Made by a program: the position numbers and the translations under genes. This document shows, in pieces, positions 27,866 to 39,000 of a stretch of 64,000 nt of DNA. Under the pieces are notes generated by a model, which worked only from the letters and a program-made list of their open reading frames with translations, ran no database searches and had not been told where the DNA came from. Every line of letters starts with the position of its first letter. The stretch's first letter is position 1. Source of the stretch: AP-15 sp963772295 (GTDB taxonomy: Bacteria > Pseudomonadota > Alphaproteobacteria > ATCC43930 > CGMCC-115725); NCBI GenBank assembly GCA_963772295.1, contig CAVYWO010000016.1, forward strand, positions 225,436 to 289,435, in the 5' to 3' direction.

Positions 27866-28264
27866 CTACCCGTCGCCGGGCGCGATGACCTCCGGCTCCG
27901 TCTCCGCGCTCCGCCCGGCCCGCATCAATTTCAACCCAGCCTCGATCACCGCCAAGTCCTCCGCCGAATACGCGCGCGGATCGAAGCGCGGTCCCTGCTC
28001 CGGCTCCACTTCTGGCTTGTCGATCGGCATCACACCGCCGCGATCGAGAACAGCCACGGCGCACACCGAGCGGACACGCTCGTCGGCAGCCGGGTCCTTC
28101 GCGAGGCCGATAAGCACCTTCATCATCTCGGGGCCTGCCTCGCGCGCAAGCTTGCGGCAAACGTGATAGTACCGGCTTTGGCCGCTGGGATTTCCGCTCT
28201 GTCCCTTCGGCCACCGGAACGCCTTGTTGCCCGCCCGCATCACCGCCAGCGTTTGCTCGGTCAC
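27866..28264 (-). CDS. DUF5681 domain protein (copy 1, intact)
   Basis: 132 residues from GTG 28264 behind ACGAGGATC; an alternative start is the ATG at 28240. The motif FRWPKGQSGNPSGQS is the DUF5681 signature (KGQSGNPxG), followed by a helical region (LAREAGPEMMKVLIGLAKDP) and an acidic end (FDPRAYSAEDLAVIEAGLKL). Such proteins commonly sit next to phage terminase genes; the role is unknown. Four or five related copies or fragments occur further right. This one has no frame break. Confidence 0.75.
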   Translation of the reverse strand: MTEQTLAVMRAGNKAFRWPKGQSGNPSGQSRYYHVCRKLAREAGPEMMKVLIGLAKDPAADERVRSVCAVAVLDRGGVMPIDKPEVEPEQGPRFDPRAYSAEDLAVIEAGLKLMRAGRSAETEPEVIAPGDG

Positions 28265-28421
28265 GATCGCGATCCTCGTCAACTCAAGGCCAAGGCTGCC
28301 GACAATTATAATCCAGAGTGCGGCCGTAGATAATCGCCGTTCGCGACATTTCGAGGCAGCCGCTGCTGCGCCACCCTCGCGCGCGTGCGCGCGATGCTGG
28401 AGGCACGTTGACCTCGGAAAA

Positions 28422-28513
28422 CCGCGGGCGATCGCCCAGCCGCGGCTCCCCCCGCCCACCTCCGGGTCCTCTTTGCCGGCACAGCGACGATCCGTGCGCC
28501 GAGAGGGGCCCCC
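28422..28513 (+). repeat. Dispersed repeat family, short form (copy 2)
   Basis: CCGCGGGCGATCGCCCAGCC, then CCACCTCCGGGTCCTCTTTG, ending with GAGAGGGGCCCCCGGG. Almost identical at the start to the copy at 46513. The rest of 28265-28795 shows no gene. Confidence 0.7.
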
Positions 28514-28795
28514 GGGCCGGTCGCGAGGGCGCCGCCGGAGCCGACCGACAGACGACCGTGTGTTCACAAATCAGGACGACGAAACGCGAAACGGAAGGTC
28601 CGCAGTGGGTGGTGAGCTGCCGTTCCCGATTTGCCCGGCCTGTGATGCCCATGCTTTAAAAGCAGTCATTTACTGCCTGACGCTGCGACACACCTGACAT
28701 CGCGCCTATTTCAGCGCTGCCGCTGGTAGCGCGAGGGGCAAAGGTCTATCGTCGTCCCTGAGGGGTTGCCGCTCCTCGGAGCCGAGGATCACCGC

Positions 28796-31700
28796 ATGGA
28801 CGTAGTGGCGTGGCTGCGCGGCCTTGGTCTTGAGCGTTACGAGCAAGCATTCCGCGATAACGAGATCGATTGGGAGGTACTGCCGAAGCTGACTTCGAAC
28901 GACCTCAGGGACATCGGCGTTGCAGCCGTCGGCCACCGCCGCAAGCTCCTCGATACCATTGCCGCGCTCGGCGCCACGGTACCCGCCGCCACTGTGACGG
29001 CGGCATCCGGCGATGCGCCGACGCCGGCCGATGCGGAACGGCGTCAGCTGACGGTGATGTTCTGCGATCTGGTCGGCTCGACGGCGCTGTCGGCGCGGCT
29101 CGACCCGGAGGATCTGCGCGCGGTGATCGGCGCCTACCACCGCTGCTGTGCCGCGGTCATCGAACGCGGCGGCGGCTTTGTCGCCAAGTATATGGGCGAC
29201 GGGGTGCTCGCGTATTTCGGCTATCCGCGCGCCGACGAGCACGATGCCGAGCGGGCAATGCGGGCGGGACTTACGTTGGTAGATGCAGTTGCCAGGCTCG
29301 ACACCGCGGCGGGTGCGCCATTGCAGGTGCGGGTCGGGATCGGCACCGGGCTCGTGGTGGTCGGCGATCTGATCGGCCAGGGCGCGGCGCAGGAGCAGGC
29401 GGTCGTCGGCGAGACGCCGAACCTCGCGGCGCGGCTGCAGGCGCTGGCGGCACCAGGGACGGTGGTGATCGGGCCGAGCACGCGGCGGCTGGCCGGCGGG
29501 CTGTTCGACTACGAAGATCTCGGCGCGGTCGAGATCAGGGGCCTGGCGGCACCTGTCGTCGCCTCGCGGGTGTTGCGCGAGAGCGAGGCCGAGAGCCGCT
29601 ACGAGGCGCTGCGCGCGACCCGCACACCGCTCGTCGGCCGCGACGAGGAGCTGGCGCTGTTGCAGCGGCGCTGGCAGCAGGCCAAGTCGGGCGAGGGCTG
29701 CGTCGTGCTGGTCTCCGGCGAGCCAGGCATCGGCAAGTCGCGCCTCGCGCAGAGCCTGCTCGAACAGCTCGCCGGCGAGCCTCACACCCGCCTGCGCTCG
29801 TTCTGCTCGCCGCACCACCAGGACAGCGCGCTCTACCCGACGATCACGCAGCTCGAACGGGCAGCCGGGTTTCGGCGCGAGGACACGACCCATCAGCGGC
29901 TGGACAAGCTCGGAGCGCTGCTCGCCCAGGCGACCAACGATCTCGGCGAGGCCGCTCCTCTGCTCGCGGTGCTGCTGTCGATCGCTACTGTCGAGCGCTA
30001 CCCGCCGCTCAACCTCACCCCGCAGAAGCAGAAAGAGAAGACGCTTCAGGCGCTGGTGGCCCAGGTCGAAGGGCTGGCGGCGCGGCAGCCAGTGCTGATG
30101 CTGTTCGAGGACGCGCACTGGAGCGACCCCACCTCGCTGGAGTTGCTCGACCTCATCATCGACCGGGTGCCCGCACTGCCTGTCCTACTGATCATCACCT
30201 TCCGCCCGGAATTCACTCCGCCGTGGATCGGCCGGCCGGACGTCACCTCGCTCGGCCTCAACCGCCTGGCGCCGCGGCAACGGGCGGAGATGATCGCAGG
30301 TGTCACCGGCGGTAAGGCGCTGCCCGAGGAGATCGCCGACCAGATCGTCGACCGCACCGACGGGGTGCCGCTGTTCGTCGAGGAGCTGACCAAGGCGGTG
30401 GTCGAGAGCGGCATATTGACCGACGCCGGCGACCGCTACACCGCGGTGGGGCCGTTGCCCGCGCTGGCGATCCCGGCGACCTTACAGGCCTCGCTCCTGG
30501 CCCGGCTCGACCGCCTGGCGCCGGTGCGCGAGGTCGCGCAGATCGGGGCGGCGCTCGGCTGGCAGTTCTCGCACGAGCTGATCGGCGCGGTGGCGCCGAT
30601 GCCGCCGGCGCAGCTGGGCGAGGCCCTGGCGCAGCTGGTGGGCGCCGAGCTGATCTATCGCCTCGGCACCCCGCCCGACGCCGAGTACAGCTTCAAGCAC
30701 GCGCTGGTGCAGGACGTCGCCTACAGCACCCTGTTGCGCAGCCGGCGGCAGCAGCTGCACGCCCGCATTGCCACCACCCTCGAAGGCCGGTTCCCGGAGA
30801 TTGTCGCGGCCCAGCCGGCGCTGCTCGCCCGTCACTGCACGGAAGCGGGCCAGAACGAGAAGGCGATCGACTATTGGCTCGGCGCGGGGCGGCAGGCTTG
30901 GGGAAAATCGATGCTCGCAGAAGCCGTGGCGCTGCTCCGCCGCGGGCTGGCGCTGGTTCCCGCCCTGCCGGACAACGATAGGCGCCGGGAAACCGAGCTC
31001 GATCTGCAGATCGCCCTCGGTCGAGCGCTCATCGCGAGCCGGAGCTGGGGCGCGCCGGAGCTCGGCAAAGTGTACTCCCGGGCACGGGAGCTCGCGTCCA
31101 CGCTGAACCGGCCGCGCGCGCTCCTGTTCGCTCTGTGGGGCCAGTTTATGGATCAGTGGGCTCGAAGGGATGTGAAGCAGGCGCGACGGCTTGCTGCAGA
31201 GCTGCGAGAGCTGGGTGACGCTGCCGGCGACGTCCCGACGCAAATGATGGGCTGCCATGCTGGCGAATTGATGTGCTTCCTGCTGGGGGAATTTACGAGG
31301 GGTCGGGCGTACCTAGAGAGGGGTCTTGCTCTATATAATCCGGCGGACCGACGTTCCTACTCGGAGTTGGTGTCTGACGATGCGCGGGTCCGGTTACGGC
31401 TATTTTCATGCTGGCTGCTCGCGTGCCTAGGCTATCTCGACCGGGCATTGCTCCAGCGTGACACGATGCTGGACGAGGCACGCCGGCTCTCCCATCCCCA
31501 CACACTGGCCGTCGCGCTGCATTGCGCCTGGGTAACAGGGTCGTTCGTTGGCTTGGCGGCCGGATCGCTGTTGCAGTACGCTGACGAAGCGCTGGCACTC
31601 GCTACCGAGCACGGGCTCGCACTCTATCGGGCGCTGGCTCCAACGCGGGTGGTGTCTGGCGGCGTTGGGGCATGCGGATGAAGGAATTTCGCTCCTCACC

Positions 31701-32141
31701 CCCGGCTTGGCTGGCTTGGATCAGCTTGGCTTCATGGCCTTTGGGCCGTGGCATCTGGCGCTTCTTGCGGACGTCTGCCGGATGGCCGGGCAGTGGCAGG
31801 CCGCGCTGGAGCACCTCGCCGAGGCGCGGCGCTTGGCGGAGCAGACAGAGGAACGATGGTGTCAGGCCGAGACTGTCCGGCTGACCGGGGACGTGCTCGT
31901 CGCGATCGGCGATCGCACCGGTGCCGAGGCCAGCTACCAAGAGGCGATTGCGATCGCACAACAGCAGAGTGCGAAGCTTTGGGAACTGCGCGCCGCCAGC
32001 AGCCTCGCCCGGCTGTGGCGCGATCAGGGCAAGCGCGCCGAAGCTCGCGATCCGCTGGCGCCGGTCTACGGCTGGTTCACAGAGGGCTTCGGCACGCCGG
32101 TTCTGCAAGACGCCAAGGCGCTGCTCGCCGAGCTGCGGTGA
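28796..32141 (+). pseudogene. Class III cyclase - AAA ATPase - TPR regulator, frameshifted late
   Basis: Starts at ATG 28796 (MDVVAWLRGLGLERYEQAF). SAM-like domain, cyclase domain (CDLVGSTALSARLDPEDLR, KYMGDGVLAYFGYPRADEHD, GETPNLAARLQAL), Walker A SGEPGIGKSRLAQ, Walker B MLFEDAHWSDP and a long helical C-terminal region. One extra C near 31640 shifts the frame: the first frame ends at 31681, and the true C-terminus (RGWCLAALGHADEG to YGWFTEGFGTPVLQDAKALL) continues in another frame to 32141. As read, a protein of about 962 residues lacking the last 150 could still be made. A sequencing error would restore it. Confidence 0.85.
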
Positions 32142-32270
32142 GCTGGTGATTGCCGAACCGACATTGCCGGTTCAGCCGGTGCGGCGATCAGCGCGAACTC
32201 CACTGGCGTATCCGAATGTCCGCTTCCTGGCCCACCCGATCATCCCCCCGGAGGTAATCAAGGTCGGCTT

Positions 32271-32304
32271 AGGGTCGTTATGGAAAGCTTTCCATAACGA
32301 CCCT
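32271..32304. repeat. 34-bp perfect palindrome at the left edge of the RIT element
   Basis: AGGGTCGTTATGGAAAG followed directly by its reverse complement CTTTCCATAACGACCCT. The right arm overlaps the first bases of the RIT left inverted repeat. It could act as a recombinase binding site or a hairpin. Confidence 0.75.
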
Positions 32305-32329
32305 AATGCACAGAACCCACTTATGCACA
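32298..32329 (+). repeat. RIT left inverted repeat (32 bp)
   Basis: Begins CGACCCTAATGCACAGAACC and ends ACTTATGCACA; exact reverse complement at 35713-35744. Confidence 0.85.
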
Positions 32330-32453
32330 TTGCACAGGTTCTAGGCGTCTGTGCACGGCGGTTTTGCTCGGGTTTTGGCCAAGTGGGCGACGGCTGAACT
32401 CGACATAATTTCGTCGGTGTTCGGAAGTGGTCTCCCCAGTTCAGGAGACCGCA

Positions 32454-33682
32454 ATGAACTCGACCAGAGAACTTCACTGCACTTGGACGGACCGGATTTT
32501 TGAGAGCCAACTGGCGCCCTACGTTGATGCTTTCACGCATCATTTGAGCGAGCGCGGGTACTCATCCCACACCGTTGGCAATTACTTGGCATGCATCGCG
32601 CACTTTGCGCGTTGGACGAGCCGGTGCCGGTTGGACATCCATGGGATCGACGAAGACCTGGTCCGACGATTTCTCGACGACCACTTGCCGCACTGCAACT
32701 GTGCGCGGCCGGTCCAAAGGACGCACCACCATCTGCGTGCGGCGCTCGGACATCTGCTCGTCGTGCTGCGCACCAACTCCGTCATCGCTGAACACCTTCC
32801 CGGAATGACCCCGGTCGACAAGGAGTTGCGCCGCTTCGACGACCATATGAAGGATGTTCGTGGGCTCGCGCCGAAGACGCGCAGGATGGCTCTACATCCA
32901 GTGCGCCTCCTGCTGTCGTCTTCTCGGCGATCAAGCCAGACGACGTACGCAGGTTCATCGCAGCCTGCCAGGTACGGTACAGCACGCCGGCCAGCTCCGG
33001 TGCGCTGGCCTCGGCTTTGCGCGGCTATTTCCGCTTCCGCGCCACCTGTGGCGATCAGGTGCATGGCCTGATCGGCGTGGTGTCCTATCCGGCCAACTGG
33101 CAATTGGCGTCCCTGCCGAAGGCATTGAGCCCTGCCGAGGTCGAGCGCCTGCTGGGATCGCTTGGCCACGGCGGCCCATCGGGACGCCGTGCCGAGGCCA
33201 TCGTGCGCTGCGCGCTGGACCTTGGCTTGCGGAGCAGTGAAGTCGCCAAGCTCGGCCTCGACGACATCGACTGGCGTGCCGGCACCGTCACGCTGCGAAG
33301 AACCAAGAGCCGACGTGAAGATGTTCTGCCTTTGCCGGAAGCGACTGGTCGCGCCATTGCAGACTACCTGAAGTTCGGACGTCCGAAGACGATCAACCGG
33401 TCGGTGTTCGTGCGTCACGTTGCACCACGCAACCAACCGATTGGCCCCGATCTCGTCCGCAAGGTGATCCGCCAAGCCTATGCCCGGGCCGGACTGCCGT
33501 ACACCAGGGCCCACATTCTGCGCCACACCATGGCCAGCCGCTTGCTGGAAGGTGGGAGTTCGCTCAAGGAGGTGGCCGATGTCTTGCGGCACCGCTCGCT
33601 GAACACGACGCTGATCTACGCCAAACTCGACAGCAATAATCTTGCGGCAGTCGCGCTGCCTTGGCCGGGGTGCACAGCATGA
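32454..33682 (+). pseudogene. RIT tyrosine recombinase A, frameshifted
   Basis: ATG 32454. The SAM-like N-terminal core-binding part (HLSERGYSSHTVGNYLACIA) reads to about KTRRMAL near 32895. The rest is in another frame (from VVFSAIKPDDVRRF near 32930) to the stop at 33682. The catalytic domain is complete: Arg in GLRSSEVAKLGL, HILRHTMASRLLEGG with His and Arg, VLRHRSLNTTLIYAKLD with His and Tyr. The start of the second recombinase overlaps its stop. If the break is real, the trio is nonfunctional. Confidence 0.8.
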
Positions 33683-34650
33683 ACACGATCACGATGCAAT
33701 CGCACGCCGAGAACTATCTGAGCGGGCGCCGCCAACTTGGATTTTCCTTGCGCAACGCAGATTACGCGATAAGGAGCTTTGCACGTTACATCGATGAACT
33801 TGGCGATCACGAGTTGCTGACCGTCGAGGTCATGGCCGACTGGGCCCGGTGTGACAAAGGTAACAGCAACAAGCCTGCGACTTGGGCGCGGCGCCTGTAC
33901 AAGCTTCGCTCGTTTGCCCGATACCTGCAGCAGTTCGACCCGAACACCGAGGTGCCAGACGACACCATCTTTGGCAAAATCGGCCAACAACTCGCCCCGC
34001 ACATATACAGCGACCAGGAGATCGTCGACCTGCTGGCGGCAGCGCGCCGCCTCGGCCCCGTGCGAGGCTTACGCGGGGCGACCTACGAGGCCCTGTTCGG
34101 CCTGATCGCGTCGACCGGTCTGCGGGTCTCCGAAGCGGTGCATCTGCAGGATGCCGATGTCGACCTGAAGTCGGGCATGATGACCATACGGCGGACCAAG
34201 TTCGCCAAATCGCGCCAAGTGCCCGTTCACCCGAGCACGACGGATGCCTTGAGGCGCTATCGCTCGCTCCGCAATCACCATGTCGAGATCACCAACGAAT
34301 CGCCATTTTTCGTGAGCACGCGGGGCCGGCGCCGGGGATATGGACTGAGCCTGCGTCAGGTGCATCGGGTCTTTTTCGGCTTGCGCGATCAAATGGGGTG
34401 GCGCAACCGCGGCGTTCCAGATGGCCCGCGAATCCACCAGTTGAGGCACACATTCATCGTCCGTCGCGTGATGCTCTGGCATTCCCAAGGCGTGGACGTC
34501 GATCAGGCGATGCTGGCGCTGTCGACCTATGTGGGCCACGCGATGGTGACCAACACCTATTGGTACCTCACCGGCGTGCCCGAGTTGATGGCGGTGGCGG
34601 CGTCCAAATTCGAGCCGTTCATGCCGTCGCCGGAGGTGCCCCATGCGTGA
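33679..34650 (+). CDS. RIT tyrosine recombinase B
   Basis: 323 residues from the ATG at 33679, overlapping the first recombinase's stop (the frame could begin slightly upstream). Core-binding domain in the first 130 residues. Catalytic motifs: STGLRVSEAVHLQ (Arg), HQLRHTFIVRRVM (His, Arg), STYVGHAMVTNTYWYL (His, Tyr). Each RIT recombinase belongs to a separate subfamily, and the three are thought to work together; specific roles are unresolved. Intact. Confidence 0.9.
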   Translation: MNTITMQSHAENYLSGRRQLGFSLRNADYAIRSFARYIDELGDHELLTVEVMADWARCDKGNSNKPATWARRLYKLRSFARYLQQFDPNTEVPDDTIFGKIGQQLAPHIYSDQEIVDLLAAARRLGPVRGLRGATYEALFGLIASTGLRVSEAVHLQDADVDLKSGMMTIRRTKFAKSRQVPVHPSTTDALRRYRSLRNHHVEITNESPFFVSTRGRRRGYGLSLRQVHRVFFGLRDQMGWRNRGVPDGPRIHQLRHTFIVRRVMLWHSQGVDVDQAMLALSTYVGHAMVTNTYWYLTGVPELMAVAASKFEPFMPSPEVPHA

Positions 34651-35656
34651 CGCTACCGCTCCGCCGCCACCTTCGTTCCCATCGCTGGTCCAGCAGTTCT
34701 TCACTGAATATCTGGTCACCCAGCGTGCTTTGAGCTCCCGCACCATCGCGTCTTACCGCGACTCCTGGATGCTGTTCCTGGACTTCGCGCACAACCGACT
34801 GGGCAAACTGCCCACGGCGCTGTGCCTGGCCGACATCGAACCCGACTTGGTGCTGGCGTTCCTCGATCACCTAGAGCAGCACCGGCAGAACTCGGTGCAG
34901 AGCCGCAACCTGAGGCTGGCGGCGCTGCGGGCGTTCCTCAAGTTCGCGGCGCGGCGCGACGTATCGTCGTTGCACGTCATCGAGCGAGCACTCGGCGTGC
35001 CGACAAAGCGCTTCGAGCGGCCGATCCTCGGCTTCCTGTCGCGCGAGGAGATGTTGACGGTGATCGGCCAGCCTGGCGACACCTGGACCTCTCAGCGCGA
35101 CCATCTGCTGCTGGCCATGCTGTACAACACCGGAGCAAGGGTCTCGGAGATCATCGGCGTCCGGGTGGCAGATGTGGTTCTGGACGGTGCGCCTTGTGTT
35201 CACCTTCGCGGCAAGGGCCGCAAGCAACGCTCGACACCCCTGTGGAAGACCACAGTTCAGGAAATCCGGGCCTGGCTGCGGTGCAACCCAAAGCTGGGTG
35301 CGGATGCCGCCTTGCTGCCGAACCGCGACGGCCACGCGATGACACGCTCCAACGTCACGCAACGTCTGGACATCGCCGTCGCACGTGCCGCCGAGGTGGA
35401 TACCAGTCTCGCCAAACGAAGCATCTCGCCCCACACGATCCGCCACTCGACAGCAATGCATCTGCTTCAGTCCGACGTGGCTTTCAGCGTGATCGCTCTC
35501 TGGCTCGGACACGAGAGTACGACCACGACGCACCGATACGTCGAGGCCAATCTGGAAATGAAAGATAAAGCATTGGCCAGACTTCAGGAACCCGACACGA
35601 AGATGCGCCGCTACCACCCGCCTGCTGCATTGATGCAGTTTCTGCAGGCGCTGTAA
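34643..35656 (+). CDS. RIT tyrosine recombinase C
   Basis: 337 residues from ATG 34643, overlapping recombinase B by 8 bases. Motifs: NTGARVSEIIGVRV (Arg), SPHTIRHSTAMHLLQ (His, Arg), ALWLGHESTTTTHRYVEA (His, Tyr). The stop lies 56 bases before the right inverted repeat. Intact, and co-expressed with the two genes upstream by overlap. Confidence 0.9.
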   Translation: MRDATAPPPPSFPSLVQQFFTEYLVTQRALSSRTIASYRDSWMLFLDFAHNRLGKLPTALCLADIEPDLVLAFLDHLEQHRQNSVQSRNLRLAALRAFLKFAARRDVSSLHVIERALGVPTKRFERPILGFLSREEMLTVIGQPGDTWTSQRDHLLLAMLYNTGARVSEIIGVRVADVVLDGAPCVHLRGKGRKQRSTPLWKTTVQEIRAWLRCNPKLGADAALLPNRDGHAMTRSNVTQRLDIAVARAAEVDTSLAKRSISPHTIRHSTAMHLLQSDVAFSVIALWLGHESTTTTHRYVEANLEMKDKALARLQEPDTKMRRYHPPAALMQFLQAL

Positions 35657-35712
35657 TTATGCAGAGTGCCAACGGCCCCAGTCCTCACCGGCACTGGGGC
35701 CGAGGCAAAAAC

Positions 35713-35744
35713 TGTGCATAAGTGGGTTCTGTGCATTAGGGTCG
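35713..35744 (-). repeat. RIT right inverted repeat (32 bp)
   Basis: Begins TGTGCATAAGTGGGTTCTGT and ends GCATTAGGGTCG, the exact reverse complement of 32298-32329. Confidence 0.85.
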
Positions 35745-36040
35745 GCTTGAGCCATTCGCTTGGGATCGAACGGCGATCGATGGTCTGCCGGACCGCGAAT
35801 GACTTCACCGGGTGGCGAGCTGCCGTTCCTGAACGATCTGGTTGCCGCGGCCCTTGCGCCGATTGCGGACGCTCGTGGGGTCCCCACCAAAAAGTTCTGG
35901 GTTGACCAAACCGGACCTTGGCGGGGAATTTTGGTCAGCCTTTTTTTGTAAGTGTGAGTTACTTCACACGTGCGCGCAGGGGGCAGAGGTTTATCGTCGT
36001 CCGGGAGGGGTTGCCGCTCCTCGGAGCCGAGGATCACCGC
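35745..36040. other. Leader of the third cyclase gene
   Basis: No gene seen. The last 55 bases (from about 35987) are nearly identical to those before the paralogue at 28796, including TTGCCGCTCCTCGGAGCCGA, suggesting a shared leader or promoter end. Confidence 0.5.
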
Positions 36041-39000
36041 ATGGACGTAGCGGCGTGGTTGCGCGGCCTTGGTCTCGAGCGTTACGAGCAAGCGTTCCGC
36101 GACAACGAGATCGACGAAAAAGTGCTCCTTGGCCTGACGGCCGAGGATTTGAAGGATCTCGGTGTCACCTTGGTCGGGCATCGCCGGCGGCTGCTCGACG
36201 CTATCGCCGCGCTTGGTGTCGCGGTGGCCACCACCCCGGCTTCTGCCACCGTTGCGCCGGCGCACCCTGGTACACAGGTACAAAGCGACGCCGAACGCCG
36301 GCAGCTGACGGTGATGTTCTGCGATCTGGTCGGCTCGACGGCATTAGCTGCAGGCCTCGATCCAGAGGACCTGCGCGAGGTCATCGGCGCCTATCACCGC
36401 TCGGTGGGCGAGACGATCGGCCGATACGGCGGCTTCGTCGCGAAATACATGGGCGACGGCGTTCTCGCTTACTTTGGTTACCCAGAGGCGCATGAGGATG
36501 ACGCCGAGCAGGCGGTGCGCGCCGCTCTCGCGCTCGTCGGCGAGATCGGCCAAATCGAGGCCGCCGAGAGGCTGAAGTTGCGCGTCGGGATCGCGACCGG
36601 CCTCGTCGTCGTCGGTGATCTCTTGGGCACGGGGGCGGCACAGGAATACGCGGTCGTCGGCGAGACCCCGCACCTCGCGGCGCGCCTGCAAGCGATGGCA
36701 CCCGAAAACGGGGTGCTGATCGGCGAGGCGACGCGGCGTCTCTTGGGCGATCTGTTCGACTATCGCGACCTCGGCGCGGCGGCGTTCAAAGGTTTTGAGG
36801 CGGCGGTGCCGGTCTTCGAGGTGTTGCGGCCGAGCGCGGTCGAAAGCCGCTTCGAGGCGTTGCGCGCGGCCTCTCTGACCCCGCTCGTCGGCCGCGACGA
36901 GGAGATCGAGCTTCTGCTGCGACTCTGGCGGCGGGTGGCCTCGGGCGAAGGGCAGGTGGTTCTGATTTGCGGCGAACCAGGGATCGGCAAATCGCGGCTC
37001 GCGGTCGCCTTGCGCGACCGGCTCGAAGGCGAGCCCTTCACGCGGGTGCGCTATTTTTCATCGCCCCATCATCAGGACAGCGCGCTTTACCCCTACATCG
37101 CCCAGCTCGAACGCGCGGCCCTTTTCGAGCGTGAGGATCCCCTCGACAAGAAGCTCGACAAGCTCGAAGCGCTTCTCGTCCCGGCGTCGGCACCGGCGGA
37201 AGATGTGGGGCTTCTCGCCGAGCTTCTCTCTCTGCCCGCCGCCCCGCGTTATCCGCTGCCGCCCTCGACCCCGCAGCGAAAGAAAGAGAAGACCTTCGAA
37301 GCGCTGTTGCGGCAATTCGAAGCCCTCGCGCGGCAAAAGCCCATCCTCATGGTCTTTGAGGACCTGCATTGGATCGATCCCAGCTCGCGCGACCTTTTGG
37401 ACCGCACGATCGAGCGGGTGCCGCGCCTCCCGGTGCTGCTCGTCATCACGTTTCGGCCCGAGTTCACCGCGCCATGGACGGGCCTGTCGCAGGTTACGGC
37501 GATGACGCTCGCGCGGCTCGACCGCCGCTCCGGTGTAGCGATGGTCGCGGGCGTCGCCCACGCCGAGGCGCTTGCGAGCGAGGTGGCGGCCGAGATCGTC
37601 GAACGGACGGACGGCGTCCCGCTTTTTGTCGAAGAGCTGACAAGGGCGGTGGTCGAAGCGGGCGGAGGGAGCGAGGGTGTCGAGAGGATGCTCGTCGGCG
37701 CGGTTTCGCTATCGGCCGCTGTCCCGGCGGCGTTGCAGGCCCCACTGATGGCGCGGCTCGATCGTCTCGGCCGGGCGCCCAAGGAGGTCGCGCAGGTAGC
37801 CGCCGCGATCGGCCGCGAATTCTCCTACGAACTGCTGGCGCCGGTGGCCGAGCGCGGCGAGGCGGAGGTTTTGGAGGCTCTCGGCCGGCTCGCCGGCGCC
37901 GGCCTCGTGTTCTCCCGCGGCACCCCGCCCCACGCCACCTTTTTCTTCAAGCACGCGCTCGTCCGAGACGCCGCCTATGGAAGCCTGTTGCGCCGCCGTC
38001 GCGAGGAGCTTCACGCTCGCATCGCCGCGGTTCTCGAAGCCGATTTTGCCGACAGGATCGCGGTCGAGCCCGAGCTTCTCGCCCGGCACTTGACCGAAGC
38101 TGGACTTCCCGAAAAAGCGGTTCCCTGCTGGCAACGCGCCGGCGAGAGGGCGACCGGGCGTTCGGCAAACCTCGAGGCCATCGCGCATCTGAAGCGAGGC
38201 ATCGCGGTTCTCGAGCGGCTTCCCGAAAGCCGAGAGCGCGATGAGCAGGAACTGCTCCTCCGGGCCGCTCTCATCGCGCCTACTTCTGCGAACGAGGGCT
38301 TTGCCTCGGCAGCTCTAGAGCAGACCACAAGGCGGGCGGTCGAGCTCGGTGGGCGGATCGCGGCGGATTCGCCGGCGCAGCTTCAGGCGGTTCGGGCGCG
38401 CGGGATGCTCGGAGCCGTCCATATGTACCGCGGAGAACTGCGCACCGGGCTGGCGATCCAGAAGGAGACCCTGGGCCTCGCCGAACGCCTCGAAGACCCG
38501 CTTCTCCTCAGTCACGCCCGCTTCTGGATGGGCTATCTCCATCACTATCTGGGCGATCTCGCTGCGGCGCGCCGGCATTTGGAAGATGGCCTCGCCCTCT
38601 ACGATCCCGAGCGCGAGCGCGCCAAAGTCGCTCGTGCGGGCTTCGACGCCGGCGTCGGTTGTCAAAGTTTCTTGTGCCTTGTCCGCTGGGATCAGGGCTT
38701 TCCCGATCAGGCGCTCCGCCATGCGGAAGAAGCGGTCGCCGCGGCCCGCGCCGCCGCCCACCCCCTTACCATGGCTTTATGCCTCAGCAGGGTGGCGGAG
38801 CTACATCAACTGCGCGGCGAGGCGGCGCTCTGCGGCGAACGGGCGGCGTCGGCTTTCGCCCTGGCGACGGAGCAGGTGCTTCCGCACGTCGCGGCACGCG
38901 CCATGGTGTTTTCCGGCTGGGCTCTCGCCAAAGAGGGCGAGGCGGAGGAAGGGCTCACCCAGCTGCGCGCGGGGATCGACGCCTGTCGCGCGATCGCCTT

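Larger units (their letters stand above)
32298..35744 (+). mobile_element. RIT element (recombinase in trio), about 3.45 kb
   Basis: Three overlapping tyrosine recombinase genes in one orientation lie between perfect 32-base inverted repeats (32298-32329, starting CGACCCTAATGCACAGAACC; and 35713-35744). The flanks share the direct repeat GGTCGGCTT (32262-32270 and 35740-35748). This is the established layout of RIT elements. It lies between two paralogous cyclase genes. The first recombinase is frameshifted. Confidence 0.85.

Noticed and set aside
28706..30118. 470-residue minus-strand open frame
   Set aside because: Antisense to the cyclase gene; the same shadow appears behind each paralogue.
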